Source of the DNA: Klenkia sesuvii
GTDB lineage: Bacteria; Actinomycetota; Actinomycetes; Mycobacteriales; Geodermatophilaceae
Length of the DNA stretch: 64,000 nucleotides
Direction: 5' to 3'
Assembly: GCF_037083825.1 (NCBI RefSeq)
Contig: NZ_JBAPLU010000008.1
Span: 113,526-177,525 of the forward strand
Shown: positions 47,623 through 55,678 of the stretch, in pieces
How the letters are laid out: each line of letters begins with the position of its first letter
Position numbering within the stretch: position 1 is the first letter of the stretch
Notes under the pieces: generated by a model
What the model saw: only the letters and a program-made list of their open reading frames with translations
The model's database searches: none
What the model was told of the DNA's origin: nothing
Made by a program: the position numbers and the translations under genes

Positions 47623-47949
47623 TCAGACCGCCCGGCGGCGCAGGCGGCGCCGCTCACGCTCGGACAGGCCGCCCCAGATGCCGAACCGCTCGTCGTTGCC
47701 GAGCGCGTACTCCAGGCACTCGACCCGGACGTCGCAGCCGGTGCAGATCTTCTTCGCCTCGCGGGTCGAGCCGCCCTTCTCGGGGAAGAACGCCTCGGGG
47801 TCGGTCTCGGCGCACAGCGCGCGCTCCTGCCAGCCCTGCTCCTCGTCGTCCAGACCCGCGGACCAGTCGAGCCCGGTGAACCCCAGGGCCGGGCCGGTCT
47901 CCACGGCGTGCTGCTGCTTGTAGTCGCTCAACCACGACACCTCGGCCAT
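47623..47949 (-). CDS. whiB2: WhiB-family Fe-S transcriptional regulator (WhiB2/WhmD type)
   Basis: A 108-residue regulator of cell division. The four cluster cysteines are present: ALCAETDPEAFFP, then CTGCDVRVEC (C-x2-C-x5-C), and the GIWGGLSERERRRLRRR motif. The long N-terminus and position beside the zincin-like gene and divergent to cofD match Rv3260c. ATG at 47949 has AGAGGGGA upstream. A well-formed promoter lies 85-114 nt upstream, with candidate MtrA-like repeats beyond it. Confidence 0.93.
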   Translation of the reverse strand: MAEVSWLSDYKQQHAVETGPALGFTGLDWSAGLDDEEQGWQERALCAETDPEAFFPEKGGSTREAKKICTGCDVRVECLEYALGNDERFGIWGGLSERERRRLRRRAV

Positions 47950-48033
47950 GACGATGCGTCCCCTCTCGCCTTCGTCACGGTGCGTGATCGTCGGGCCACT
48001 CCCGACCACCCCGCGCTCCGTGACATCGAGGGA

Positions 48034-48063
48034 ATTACACGCGTGTCGTTGTGGTGGGGTCAA
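48034..48063 (-). promoter_or_regulatory. whiB2 promoter (TTGACC-18-TGTAAT)
   Basis: Minus strand: -35 TTGACC at 48058-48063, spacer 18 bp, -10 TGTAAT at 48034-48039, one mismatch from TATAAT. This is the best full promoter in the window. The perfect palindrome ACACGCGTGT at 48037-48046 overlaps the -10 and spacer and could be an operator. Confidence 0.65.
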
Positions 48064-48093
48064 GTCGAGAACATGTAGTCCGGAGCACCACCA

Positions 48094-48132
48094 GTCACAG
48101 GTGTCACGCAGGGTCTCGAGAGGGTCACAAAT
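48094..48132. promoter_or_regulatory. GTCACA-type repeats upstream of whiB2 (candidate MtrA sites)
   Basis: GTCACAGGT (48094-48102) and GTCACGCAG (48103-48111) are a 9-bp direct repeat, and GTCACAAAT is at 48124-48132. They lie about 30 bp upstream of the whiB2 -35. GTCACA-like direct repeats are the kind of sequence I recall for mycobacterial MtrA; the assignment is inference. Confidence 0.45.
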
Positions 48133-48253
48133 CTCGGAGACACGCCGCACCCCACCACAGGTGTTGACGACGGAACCGGCCCTTTTGGTCCAGATCATTC
48201 CGACACAGATCCGACGTCAACAACTCAATTTGCCATCAGGCACCATGGTGCGC

Positions 48254-49204
48254 ATGCGGATCGTGGTCGTGGCCGGTGGCATCGGCGGGGCTCGGTTCCT
48301 CCTCGGCGTCCGAGCCGCCGCCCCCGATGCGGCCATCACCGCGGTCGTCAACACCGGCGACGACGCGACCATGCACGGCCTGCGCATCTGCCCTGACCTG
48401 GACTCGGTCATGTATACGCTCGGTGACGGGATCGACCCGGTGCGGGGCTGGGGACGACGCGGGGAGAGCTGGGTCGTCAAGGACGAACTGGCTGCCTACG
48501 GGGCCGAGCCGACCTGGTTCGGGCTCGGCGACCGCGACCTGGCCACCCATCTCGTCCGCACCCGCATGCTCGACGCCGGTTACCCGCTGTCGGAGGTCAC
48601 CGCCGCCCTCGCCCAGCGCTGGCAGCCCGGGGTCGAGCTGGTGCCGATGAGCGACCAGCGGGTCGAGACCCACGTGCTGGTGGACGACCCCGGCACCGGG
48701 CGCCGGCAGGCCATCCACTTCCAGGAGTGGTGGGTGCGCCACCGGGCCGAGCCCGAGCCGCACGCCTTCGTCCAGGTCGGGGTCGACGTGGCGCGCCCGG
48801 CCCCGGGGGTCGTCGAGGCCCTCGCCGCCGCCGACGCCGTGCTGCTGGCCCCGTCCAACCCTGTGGTGTCCATCGGCACGGTGCTGGGCGTCCCGGGTCT
48901 GCGGGAGGCCCTGCTGGCCAGCCCGGCGCGCATCGTCGGGTTGTCGCCGATCGTCGGCGGCGCCCCGGTGCGCGGGATGGCCGACCGGTGCCTGCCGGCG
49001 ATCGGGGTCGAGGTCAGCGCCGAGGGCGTCGGCCGGCACTACGGCGCACGGTCGGCCGGCGGCCTGCTCGACGCCTGGCTGGTGCACGAGGACGACACCG
49101 CCGACGTGCCCGGGGTCGACGTCCGGGCCGTGCCCCTGCTGATGACCGATCCGGCAGCCACGCAGGCGATGGCGCAGGCTGCACTGCATGCCGCCCGCGC
49201 ATGA
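48254..49204 (+). CDS. cofD: 2-phospho-L-lactate/PEP transferase CofD (FbiA), F420 biosynthesis
   Basis: It transfers the activated three-carbon phosphate to the deazaflavin Fo, giving (dehydro)F420-0. The 316-residue protein starts MRIVVVAGGIGGARFLLG, the family N-terminus, and has NTGDDATMHGLRICPDLDSV, GLGDRDLATHLVRTRML, NPVVSIGTVLGVPG and a C-terminal MTDPAATQAMAQ. ATG at 48254 is used; an in-frame ATG at 48245 adds MVR. It overlaps cofE by 17 bp, and is divergent from whiB2 as Rv3261 is from Rv3260c. Confidence 0.95.
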   Translation: MRIVVVAGGIGGARFLLGVRAAAPDAAITAVVNTGDDATMHGLRICPDLDSVMYTLGDGIDPVRGWGRRGESWVVKDELAAYGAEPTWFGLGDRDLATHLVRTRMLDAGYPLSEVTAALAQRWQPGVELVPMSDQRVETHVLVDDPGTGRRQAIHFQEWWVRHRAEPEPHAFVQVGVDVARPAPGVVEALAAADAVLLAPSNPVVSIGTVLGVPGLREALLASPARIVGLSPIVGGAPVRGMADRCLPAIGVEVSAEGVGRHYGARSAGGLLDAWLVHEDDTADVPGVDVRAVPLLMTDPAATQAMAQAALHAARA

Positions 49205-50252
49205 GCCACCCCCCGGCCTGACCGTCCACCCCGTCCCCGGCCTGCCCGAGTTCACCCCCGGCGACGACCTGGCCGGGAGCATCGCCGCCGCCGCGCCGTG
49301 GCTGGCCGACGGCGACGTCCTCGTCGTCACCTCCAAGGTGGTCTCCAAGGTCGAGGGCAACCTGGTCGCCGTCCCCCCGGGCGCCGACCGCGAGGCCGCG
49401 CGGCAGCGCGCGATCGACGCCGAGACGGTGCGGGTGGTCGCCCGCCGGGGTCCGCTCAAGATCGTCGAGACGCGGCACGGATGGGTGGTGGCCGCCGCCG
49501 GCATCGACGCCTCCAACACCGCGGCCGACAGCCTCGTCCTGCTGCCCGCCGACGCCGACGACTCGGCCCGCCGCCTCCGGTCCGGCCTGCACGACCGGCT
49601 GGGCGTGACGGTGGGCGTCGTCGTGAGCGACACGTTCGGCCGCACGTGGCGCGACGGCCTCACCGACGTCGCGGTCGGCGCCGCAGGTCTGCCCGCCCTG
49701 CTCGACCACCGCGGCGACGTCGACGCGCACGGCAACCGGCTCGAGACCACGCAGGTGGCCGTCGTCGACGAGCTGGCCGCGGCCGCGGACCTGGTCAAGG
49801 GCAAGCTCGCCGGGGTGCCGGTCGCCGTCGTCCGCGGGTGGCGGTGGACCGCGCCGGGCGAGGACACCGGCACCCGACCGCTGGTGCGGTTGGGCCCGGG
49901 AGACCTGTTCGCACTGGGCACGCGCGACGTCGTCCCCACCCGGCGACCGGCTGCGGCACTCACCGCCCGGCCCGGGGCACTCGACGCGGTGGCCACCGCC
50001 TTCCGGGCCGCCTCGGCCGCACTGCCGGAGTTCCCGGTGGTCTTCACCTACGGCAGCGACACCCCCGACGTCGTCGACGTACACCTCACCGACGCCCCCT
50101 CCGCGACCACCGCGGTCAACCTGGGCGCGCTGGTCGGGGCCGCGCTGGTGCAGCTGCACGCCGAGGGCTGGGCGACCCGGTGGGAGCCGGTCGGCACCCC
50201 GGGCGGCTCGTCCCTGGTCGGCCGGCTCCGGCTGGGCGCGGCCGGCGGCTGA
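49188..50252 (+). CDS. cofE: Coenzyme F420-0:L-glutamate ligase CofE (short FbiB-like)
   Basis: It adds glutamates to F420-0. Residues 1 to about 245 are the CofE ligase: PGLPEFTPGDDLAGSI, VVTSKVVSKVEG, ARRGPLKIVETRHG, VVVSDTFGRTWRDGLTDVAVG. Mycobacterial FbiB continues into a nitroreductase domain (about 448 residues total). Here only about 100 residues remain, with a late GALVGAALVQLHAEGWATRW that faintly recalls a nitroreductase helix. The reductase function of FbiB may thus be missing. ATG at 49188 overlaps cofD by 17 bp. Confidence 0.9.
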   Translation: MPPAHEPPPGLTVHPVPGLPEFTPGDDLAGSIAAAAPWLADGDVLVVTSKVVSKVEGNLVAVPPGADREAARQRAIDAETVRVVARRGPLKIVETRHGWVVAAAGIDASNTAADSLVLLPADADDSARRLRSGLHDRLGVTVGVVVSDTFGRTWRDGLTDVAVGAAGLPALLDHRGDVDAHGNRLETTQVAVVDELAAAADLVKGKLAGVPVAVVRGWRWTAPGEDTGTRPLVRLGPGDLFALGTRDVVPTRRPAAALTARPGALDAVATAFRAASAALPEFPVVFTYGSDTPDVVDVHLTDAPSATTAVNLGALVGAALVQLHAEGWATRWEPVGTPGGSSLVGRLRLGAAGG

Positions 50253-50267
50253 GACCCCGACGGGGTC
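50253..50267. terminator. Short hairpin between cofE and rmlD
   Basis: GACCCC (50253-50258) and GGGGTC (50262-50267) flank GAC between the two convergent stop codons. Confidence 0.45.
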
Positions 50268-51147
50268 AGGTCCGGGCGTCCACCCGCATCGCCTCGGCGA
50301 GCGCGGCCCGCCACCCGCGCCGGGCCGGCAGGCCGGCGCCGTCCCATGTGCTGCCGTCCAGCACCGAGTAGGCCGGCCGCGGCGCCGGGCGTACGAAGTC
50401 CGCGGAGCTCGTCGGCAGCACCCGCGCCGGGTTGGCGCCGAGCTCCGCGAACACCGCCTGCGCGAACCCGTGCCAGGACACCTGACCCGCGTTGGTGAAG
50501 TGCAGCACCGGCGGTACCGCCAGGTCGGCCGAGCCCAGGGCGACCAGGCCGCCGGCGAGGTCCCACGACCACGTAGGCGAGCCGATCTGGTCGTCGACCA
50601 CCGACACCGTCTCGCGCTGACCCTCCAGGCTGGCCATCGTGGCCACGAAGTTCTTCCCGTGCCGGCTGTGCACCCAGGCCGTGCGCACCACCGAGGCGTC
50701 CCCGCCGGCCGCGGCCACCGCGGCCTCGCCGGTCGCCTTCGTGCGGCCGTATGCCGAGCGCGGGGCCACCGGGGCGTCGACGGGGTAGGGCTCGGTCGCG
50801 GTGCCGTCGAAGACGTAGTCGGTGGAGACGTGCACCAGGCGGCCGCGCCCGGCCATCTCCTCGGCCAGCCACCCGGGGGCGTGGCCGTTGACCACCAGGG
50901 CGGTGTCCTCGTCGGTCTCGGCGGCGTCGACGGCGGTGTAGGCCGCGGCGTTGACCAGCACCACCCGGTCGGCGTGCGCGGACCCGAGCCACGAGCGCAC
51001 GGCGCCGCGCACGGATAACTCGTCGGTGAGGTCGACCTCGGCCCGGCCCGCGGCCGTGACCGTGTCGCCGGTGCGCCGGGACAGGTGGTCGACGAGGTCG
51101 CGACCGAGCTGGCCGCGTGCGCCGGTGACCAGCCAGGCGGTGCTCAC
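50266..51147 (-). CDS. rmlD: dTDP-4-dehydrorhamnose reductase
   Basis: Last step of dTDP-L-rhamnose synthesis. The 293-residue short-chain dehydrogenase-like enzyme has STAWLVTGARGQLGRDLV, NAAAYTAVDAAETDED, HVSTDYVFDGT and the YGRTKATGE (YxxxK) motif. GTG at 51147 overlaps the rmlB stop (GTGA), so it is coupled to rmlB. By order it is Rv3266c. Confidence 0.95.
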   Translation of the reverse strand: MSTAWLVTGARGQLGRDLVDHLSRRTGDTVTAAGRAEVDLTDELSVRGAVRSWLGSAHADRVVLVNAAAYTAVDAAETDEDTALVVNGHAPGWLAEEMAGRGRLVHVSTDYVFDGTATEPYPVDAPVAPRSAYGRTKATGEAAVAAAGGDASVVRTAWVHSRHGKNFVATMASLEGQRETVSVVDDQIGSPTWSWDLAGGLVALGSADLAVPPVLHFTNAGQVSWHGFAQAVFAELGANPARVLPTSSADFVRPAPRPAYSVLDGSTWDGAGLPARRGWRAALAEAMRVDART

Positions 51148-52139
51148 GAGCGGGCCGTGGCTGCGGCCGCCTTGAGCGGTTCCCACCAGGCGCGGTTGTC
51201 GCGGTACCACTGCACGGTGAGGGCCAGGCCGTCCTCGAACGTCGTGCGCGGGGCGTAGCCCAGGGCTCCGGTCTTGGAGTAGTCGACCGAGTAGCGCTTG
51301 TCGTGGCCGCCGCCGCGAGGGTCGACGATCTCCTCCACGTAGCTCCAGTCGCGGCCGGTGGCGGCCAGCAGCTGCTCGGTGAGCTCGCGGTTGGACAGCT
51401 CGCGACCGCCGCCGATGTTGTAGTACTCCCCCGGCGCGCCCTTCTCCACGACCAGCTGGATGCCCCGGCAGTGGTCGTCGACGAACAGCCAGTCGCGCAC
51501 GTTGGCGCCGACGCCGTAGAGCGGGACCTTCTTGCCGTCGAGCAGGTTGGTCACGAACAGCGGGATGACCTTCTCGGGGAAGTGGTAGGGCCCGTAGTTG
51601 TTGCTGCAGCGGGTGATCGAGATGTTGAGCCCGTAGGTCATGGCGTAGGCACGGGCGATGAGATCGCTGCCCGCCTTGGCCGCCGAGTACGGCGAGTTCG
51701 GCTCCAGGATGTGGTCCTCGGTCCAGGACCCCTCGTCGACGGAGCCGTAGACCTCGTCGGTGGACACGTGCACCACCCGGCCGACGCCGTGGCGCAGCGA
51801 CGCCTCGAAGACCTGCTGGGCCCCGAGCACGTTGGTGAGCACGAACTCGGCCGCGCCGATGATCGACCGGTCGACGTGGGACTCGGCGGCGAAGTTCACG
51901 ACCACGTCGTGACCGGGCAGCGCGGCGTCGAGGTCGGCGGCGACGCAGATGTCGCCCTGCACGAAGCGGTACCGGGGGTCGTCGGCCACGGGCGCGAGGT
52001 TGGCCAGGTTGCCCGCGTAGGTCAGCTTGTCGAAGACCGTGACCTCGGCGTCCTCGAACCCGGGGTAGCCGCCGGAGAGCATGGTGCGGGCGTAGTGCGA
52101 GCCGATGAAGCCGGCACCACCGGTGACGAGGACGCGCAT
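51144..52139 (-). CDS. rmlB: dTDP-glucose 4,6-dehydratase
   Basis: Second step of dTDP-rhamnose synthesis, NAD-dependent. The 331-residue enzyme has RVLVTGGAGFIGSHYAR, NFAAESHVDRSI, HVSTDEVYGSV, SPYSAAKAGSDL (YxxxK) and RCSNNYGPYHFPEKVIP. ATG at 52139 is leaderless (TACGGT 7 nt upstream). It is divergent from rmlA across 36 bp. Confidence 0.97.
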   Translation of the reverse strand: MRVLVTGGAGFIGSHYARTMLSGGYPGFEDAEVTVFDKLTYAGNLANLAPVADDPRYRFVQGDICVAADLDAALPGHDVVVNFAAESHVDRSIIGAAEFVLTNVLGAQQVFEASLRHGVGRVVHVSTDEVYGSVDEGSWTEDHILEPNSPYSAAKAGSDLIARAYAMTYGLNISITRCSNNYGPYHFPEKVIPLFVTNLLDGKKVPLYGVGANVRDWLFVDDHCRGIQLVVEKGAPGEYYNIGGGRELSNRELTEQLLAATGRDWSYVEEIVDPRGGGHDKRYSVDYSKTGALGYAPRTTFEDGLALTVQWYRDNRAWWEPLKAAAATARS

Positions 52140-52146
52140 GACGGGA

Positions 52147-52152
52147 ACCGTA
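52147..52152 (-). promoter_or_regulatory. -10 element (TACGGT), leaderless start of rmlB
   Basis: On the minus strand, followed by 7 nt and the ATG at 52139. Confidence 0.65.
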
Positions 52153-52163
52153 GCGACCGACCC

Positions 52164-52169
52164 TAGGGT
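52164..52169 (+). promoter_or_regulatory. -10 element (TAGGGT), leaderless start of rmlA
   Basis: TAGGGT, 6 nt, then the ATG at 52176. The rmlB and rmlA -10 elements are only 11 bp apart. Confidence 0.65.
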
Positions 52170-52175
52170 TGCCGC

Positions 52176-53048
52176 ATGCGCGGGATCATCCTCGCCGGGG
52201 GCACCGGCAGCCGGCTCTTCCCCATCACGCAGGCGGTCAGCAAGCAGCTGATGCCGGTCTACGACAAGCCGATGGTCTACTACCCGCTCTCGACGCTCAT
52301 GATGGCCGGCGTCCGCGAGGTGCTGGTCATCACCACCCCGGCCGACCAGGCAGCCTTCGAGCACCTGCTCGGCGACGGGTCGCGGCTGGGCATGCGGATC
52401 GAGTACGCGGTGCAGCCCCGGCCCGAGGGCCTGGCGCAGGCCTTCCTCATCGGCGCGGAGTTCATCGGCGACCAGTCGGTGGCCCTGGTGCTGGGCGACA
52501 ACATCTTCTACGGCGCCGGGCTGGGCACCGCGCTCTCGCGGCTGCCCGACCCCGAGGGCGGCCACGTGTTCGCCTACCACGTCGCCAACCCCGGGGAGTA
52601 CGGCGTCGTGGAGTTCGACGGCGGGGGGCGGGTGCTGTCGATCGAGGAGAAGCCCACCCGTCCGAAGAGCTCCTACGCCGTCCCCGGCCTGTACTTCTAC
52701 GCCGCCGACGTGGTCGACGTCGCCCGCTCGATCACCCCCAGCGCGCGCGGCGAGCTGGAGATCACCGCGGTCAACGAGCACTACCTGCGCCAGGGCCGCC
52801 TCACCGTCACCGCCCTCGACCGCGGCACCGCCTGGCTGGACACCGGCACGTTCGCCTCGCTGCGGCAGGCCACCGAGTTCGTGTCGGTGGTCGAGGAGCG
52901 GCAGGGCCTGAAGATCGGCTGCATCGAGGAGGTCGCCTGGCGCAACGGCTGGCTGGACGACGACGGCCTGCGCCGGGCCGCCGAGCCCCTCGGCAAGAGC
53001 GGCTACGGCGCCTACCTGCTGGGGCTGCTGGCCGAGGCCGCCCGGTGA
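52176..53048 (+). CDS. rmlA: Glucose-1-phosphate thymidylyltransferase
   Basis: First step of dTDP-rhamnose synthesis. The 290-residue enzyme has MRGIILAGGTGSRLFPITQA, VSKQLMPVYDKPMVYYPLS, VLGDNIFYG, and EEKPTRPKSSYAVPGLYFY. GTGA overlap at 53045-53048 couples it to rmlC. Confidence 0.97.
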   Translation: MRGIILAGGTGSRLFPITQAVSKQLMPVYDKPMVYYPLSTLMMAGVREVLVITTPADQAAFEHLLGDGSRLGMRIEYAVQPRPEGLAQAFLIGAEFIGDQSVALVLGDNIFYGAGLGTALSRLPDPEGGHVFAYHVANPGEYGVVEFDGGGRVLSIEEKPTRPKSSYAVPGLYFYAADVVDVARSITPSARGELEITAVNEHYLRQGRLTVTALDRGTAWLDTGTFASLRQATEFVSVVEERQGLKIGCIEEVAWRNGWLDDDGLRRAAEPLGKSGYGAYLLGLLAEAAR

Positions 53049-53656
53049 ACGTCCTCGAGCTGGCCGTGCCCGACGCCTACGTCCTCGACCTGGTGCCGCA
53101 CGGCGACAGGCGGGGCCGGTTCACCGAGTGGTACCGCGCCGACGTGCTCACCGAGGCGGTCGGCCACCCGCTGACCCTCGCGCAGGCCAACCACTCCGTG
53201 TCCGCCCGCGGCGTGCTGCGCGGCGTGCACTTCGCCCTGGTCCCCCCCGGCCAGGCCAAGTACGTGTACTGCCCCAGCGGGCGCGTCCTCGACGTCGTCG
53301 TCGACGTCCGGGTGGGCTCCCCCACCTTCGGCGTGGTCGACGCCGTCGAGCTCGACAGCGAGCACCCGCGCGCGGTGTACCTGGCCGAGGGCCTCGGGCA
53401 CGCATTCGTGGCGCTGGAGGACCGCACGTCGGTGACCTACCTCGTGTCCACCGGCTACTCCCCCGGTCGGGAGTTCGGCGTCGACCCGATGGACCCCGAC
53501 CTCGCGCTCCCCTGGCCGACCGACGTCGAGTTCGAGCTGTCGGCCAAGGACGCCGCCGCCCCGACCCTCGCAACGGCCCGCGAGCAGGGTCTGCTGCCGA
53601 CGATGGCGCAGTGCACCGTCCGGTACGAGCAGCTGCGGGCTCAGAACCGGCGGTAG
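53045..53656 (+). CDS. rmlC: dTDP-4-dehydrorhamnose 3,5-epimerase
   Basis: Third step of dTDP-rhamnose synthesis. The 203-residue cupin enzyme has VLRGVHFALVPPGQAKYVYC, DVVVDVRVGSPTFG, the GLGHAFVALEDRTSVTYLVS active-site stretch and PWPTDVEFELSAKD. GTG at 53045 overlaps the rmlA stop. Its last 16 bp overlap the end of the convergent DNA glycosylase gene. Confidence 0.95.
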   Translation: MNVLELAVPDAYVLDLVPHGDRRGRFTEWYRADVLTEAVGHPLTLAQANHSVSARGVLRGVHFALVPPGQAKYVYCPSGRVLDVVVDVRVGSPTFGVVDAVELDSEHPRAVYLAEGLGHAFVALEDRTSVTYLVSTGYSPGREFGVDPMDPDLALPWPTDVEFELSAKDAAAPTLATAREQGLLPTMAQCTVRYEQLRAQNRR

Positions 53657-54567
53657 TCGGTCGGGGCCATCCGCGGCCCGCGCTTGGGCGGGCGGGACCC
53701 GCCCACCTCCAGCAGCCGCACGACCCGCTGCCGGTGGCCCCGCCAGGGCTCGAGCAGCTCGAGCATGCCGGCGTCGTCGGTCTTCCGGCCGGCCAGCGAC
53801 CACCCGACCAGGTTCTTCAGGTGGTAGTCGCCGACACTGACCTGGTCGGGGCAGCCCAGGGCCCGCTGGGCGACCTCGGCCGCCGTCCAGACGCCGATGC
53901 CGGGGACCGAGCGCAGCCGGCGGCGCAGGCCCTCGCAGTCGTTGTGGTCGTCGCACTCCAGCCGGGGCGCCACGGACGCGACGGCCAGCAGGGCACGCCG
54001 GCGGGCACCGTCGAGACCGCAGCGGTGCCACTCCCAGTCGGTGACCGCCCGGACCCGCTCGGCCGACGGCGCCACCCGCATCGCGGCCGGCGCCGGGCCC
54101 GGGGCCGGGTCGCCGGCCAGGCGGCACAGCTGGACCCAGGTCCGGTGCGCCTCGATGCCGGTGACCTTCTGCTCGAGGACCGCGGGGACGAGGGCGTCCC
54201 ACACCCGGCCGGTCCCGCCGATCCGGAGCCACGGTGATCCCCGGTGCAGCCGCTCGACCAGCGGGTGCCGGTCGGCCGGGAAGTCCTCGGGCCGGTCGTC
54301 GGCGCCCAGCCACCGCGGGACCGCGTCCAGCGCCCACGCCGCCCCCGGGCCCCATGCCTGCGCCCGCACCAGCGCCGCGCGGGCGGTCAGCCGGACGGTG
54401 GCCGCACCCTCGGGTGTGGTGGTGGTCCGCCAGACCGCGCCGTCGTCGGCGTTCTGCAGGGTGGGGTCGCTGTGGCCGTGCCGGTGCGGCGAGAGCGCAC
54501 GGTGCACGTCCAGCGGCCAGTCGGCCTGCCAGGTCCGCTCCCGGGGGAGGACGGTCGCGGCGGTCAC
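53641..54567 (-). CDS. DNA-3-methyladenine glycosylase-like (HhH-GPD) protein
   Basis: A 308-residue base-excision repair protein. The helix-hairpin-helix and catalytic region reads LRSVPGIGVWTAAEVAQRALG, then DQVSVGDYHLKNLVG with the expected aspartate. The N-terminal half has AlkA-like beta structure. GTG at 54567 is leaderless (TACCCT 7 nt upstream). It lies between rmlC and manC with no functional link to either. Confidence 0.88.
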   Translation of the reverse strand: MTAATVLPRERTWQADWPLDVHRALSPHRHGHSDPTLQNADDGAVWRTTTTPEGAATVRLTARAALVRAQAWGPGAAWALDAVPRWLGADDRPEDFPADRHPLVERLHRGSPWLRIGGTGRVWDALVPAVLEQKVTGIEAHRTWVQLCRLAGDPAPGPAPAAMRVAPSAERVRAVTDWEWHRCGLDGARRRALLAVASVAPRLECDDHNDCEGLRRRLRSVPGIGVWTAAEVAQRALGCPDQVSVGDYHLKNLVGWSLAGRKTDDAGMLELLEPWRGHRQRVVRLLEVGGSRPPKRGPRMAPTDYRRF

Positions 54568-54574
54568 GGCCCCG

Positions 54575-54580
54575 AGGGTA
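54575..54580 (-). promoter_or_regulatory. -10 element (TACCCT), leaderless start of the glycosylase
   Basis: On the minus strand, 7 nt before the GTG at 54567. Confidence 0.6.
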
Positions 54581-54586
54581 GGCGCC

Positions 54587-55678
54587 TCAGGCGTAGCGGC
54601 CGGGGAACCGTTCCTCGGCGGCAGCGAGCAGCTGCTTGACCCGCTCGGCGTCCCCGACCGGGCACACCATGGTCACGTCGGCGGTGTGCACGACGACGCT
54701 GTCGCGGACGCCGACGAGGGCGACCAGGTGGTCGGGGTCGTCGGAGAGGACGACGTTGCCGCTGCTGTCGAGAGCGACCACGGGCCCACGGACGGCGTTG
54801 CCGGCGTCGTCGGTGTCCAGGGTGTGCGCCAGGGCGGGCCAGGAGCCGACGTCGAGCCAGTCGACGTCCAGGTCGACCACGAGCACCCGGCCGGGCTCGG
54901 TGGCCGCGGGCTCGAGGACGGCGTAGTCGACGCTGATCTTCGGCAAGGTCGGGAAGACCTCCTGCAGGGCAGCCTGCCGGTCGTCGGCGGCCACGATCCG
55001 GGCCAGCCCGTCGGCGGACTCCGGCAGGTGGTCGCGCAGCGCGTCCAGCACGGTCTGCGCCCGCCAGACGAACATGCCCGAGTTCCAGACGTACTCCCCC
55101 GAGTCCAGGTACTGCTGCGCCGTGGCGAAGTCGGGCTTCTCGCGGAAGGAGGCCGCCTCGGCCGCGCCGTCGACCTCGGTGGCCGCGCCCCTCTGCACGT
55201 AGCCGAAGCCGGTGGCCGGCGAGGTCGGCGTGATGCCCAGGGTGATCAACGACCGGGGCCGCACGGCGAGGCAGTCGTAGGCGGTGCGCAGCGCCTCGGC
55301 GAACCGCTCGACCGGGCGGATGACGTGGTCGGCGGACACCACGGCGAGCTCGGCGTCCGGGTCGACGTCGGCGACCAGCGCGGCGGCCAGGCCCACCGCG
55401 TTGGCCGTGTCGCGGGCCACCGGCTCCAGGATCAGCCGGTCGGCGCCGAGCTCCGGCAGCGCCGAGCGGACGGCGTCGCCGTAACGGGCCGCGGTGCACA
55501 CCCAGATCTGCTCGGTGGGGAGGACGGCCTGCAGCCGCGTGAACGCCTCCGCGAGCAGGCTGTGGGCTCCCCCGCCCTCCTCGGCGACGACGTCGAGGAG
55601 CTGCTTGGGCCGGGCCGACCGGGACAGCGGCCACAACCGCGTGCCGGACCCGCCGGCCATGATCACCGCGTGCCTCAC
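54587..55678 (-). CDS. manC: Mannose-1-phosphate guanylyltransferase
   Basis: It makes GDP-mannose from mannose-1-P and GTP. The 363-residue enzyme has VIMAGGSGTRLWPLSRSARP, LEPVARDTANAVGLAAAL, VVSADHVI, TGFGYVQRG, FREKPDFATAQQYL and YVWNSGMFVWRA. GTG at 55678 overlaps the wbbL stop (GTGA). By order it parallels Rv3264c. With manA, manB it completes the GDP-mannose route. Confidence 0.93.
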   Translation of the reverse strand: MRHAVIMAGGSGTRLWPLSRSARPKQLLDVVAEEGGGAHSLLAEAFTRLQAVLPTEQIWVCTAARYGDAVRSALPELGADRLILEPVARDTANAVGLAAALVADVDPDAELAVVSADHVIRPVERFAEALRTAYDCLAVRPRSLITLGITPTSPATGFGYVQRGAATEVDGAAEAASFREKPDFATAQQYLDSGEYVWNSGMFVWRAQTVLDALRDHLPESADGLARIVAADDRQAALQEVFPTLPKISVDYAVLEPAATEPGRVLVVDLDVDWLDVGSWPALAHTLDTDDAGNAVRGPVVALDSSGNVVLSDDPDHLVALVGVRDSVVVHTADVTMVCPVGDAERVKQLLAAAEERFPGRYA

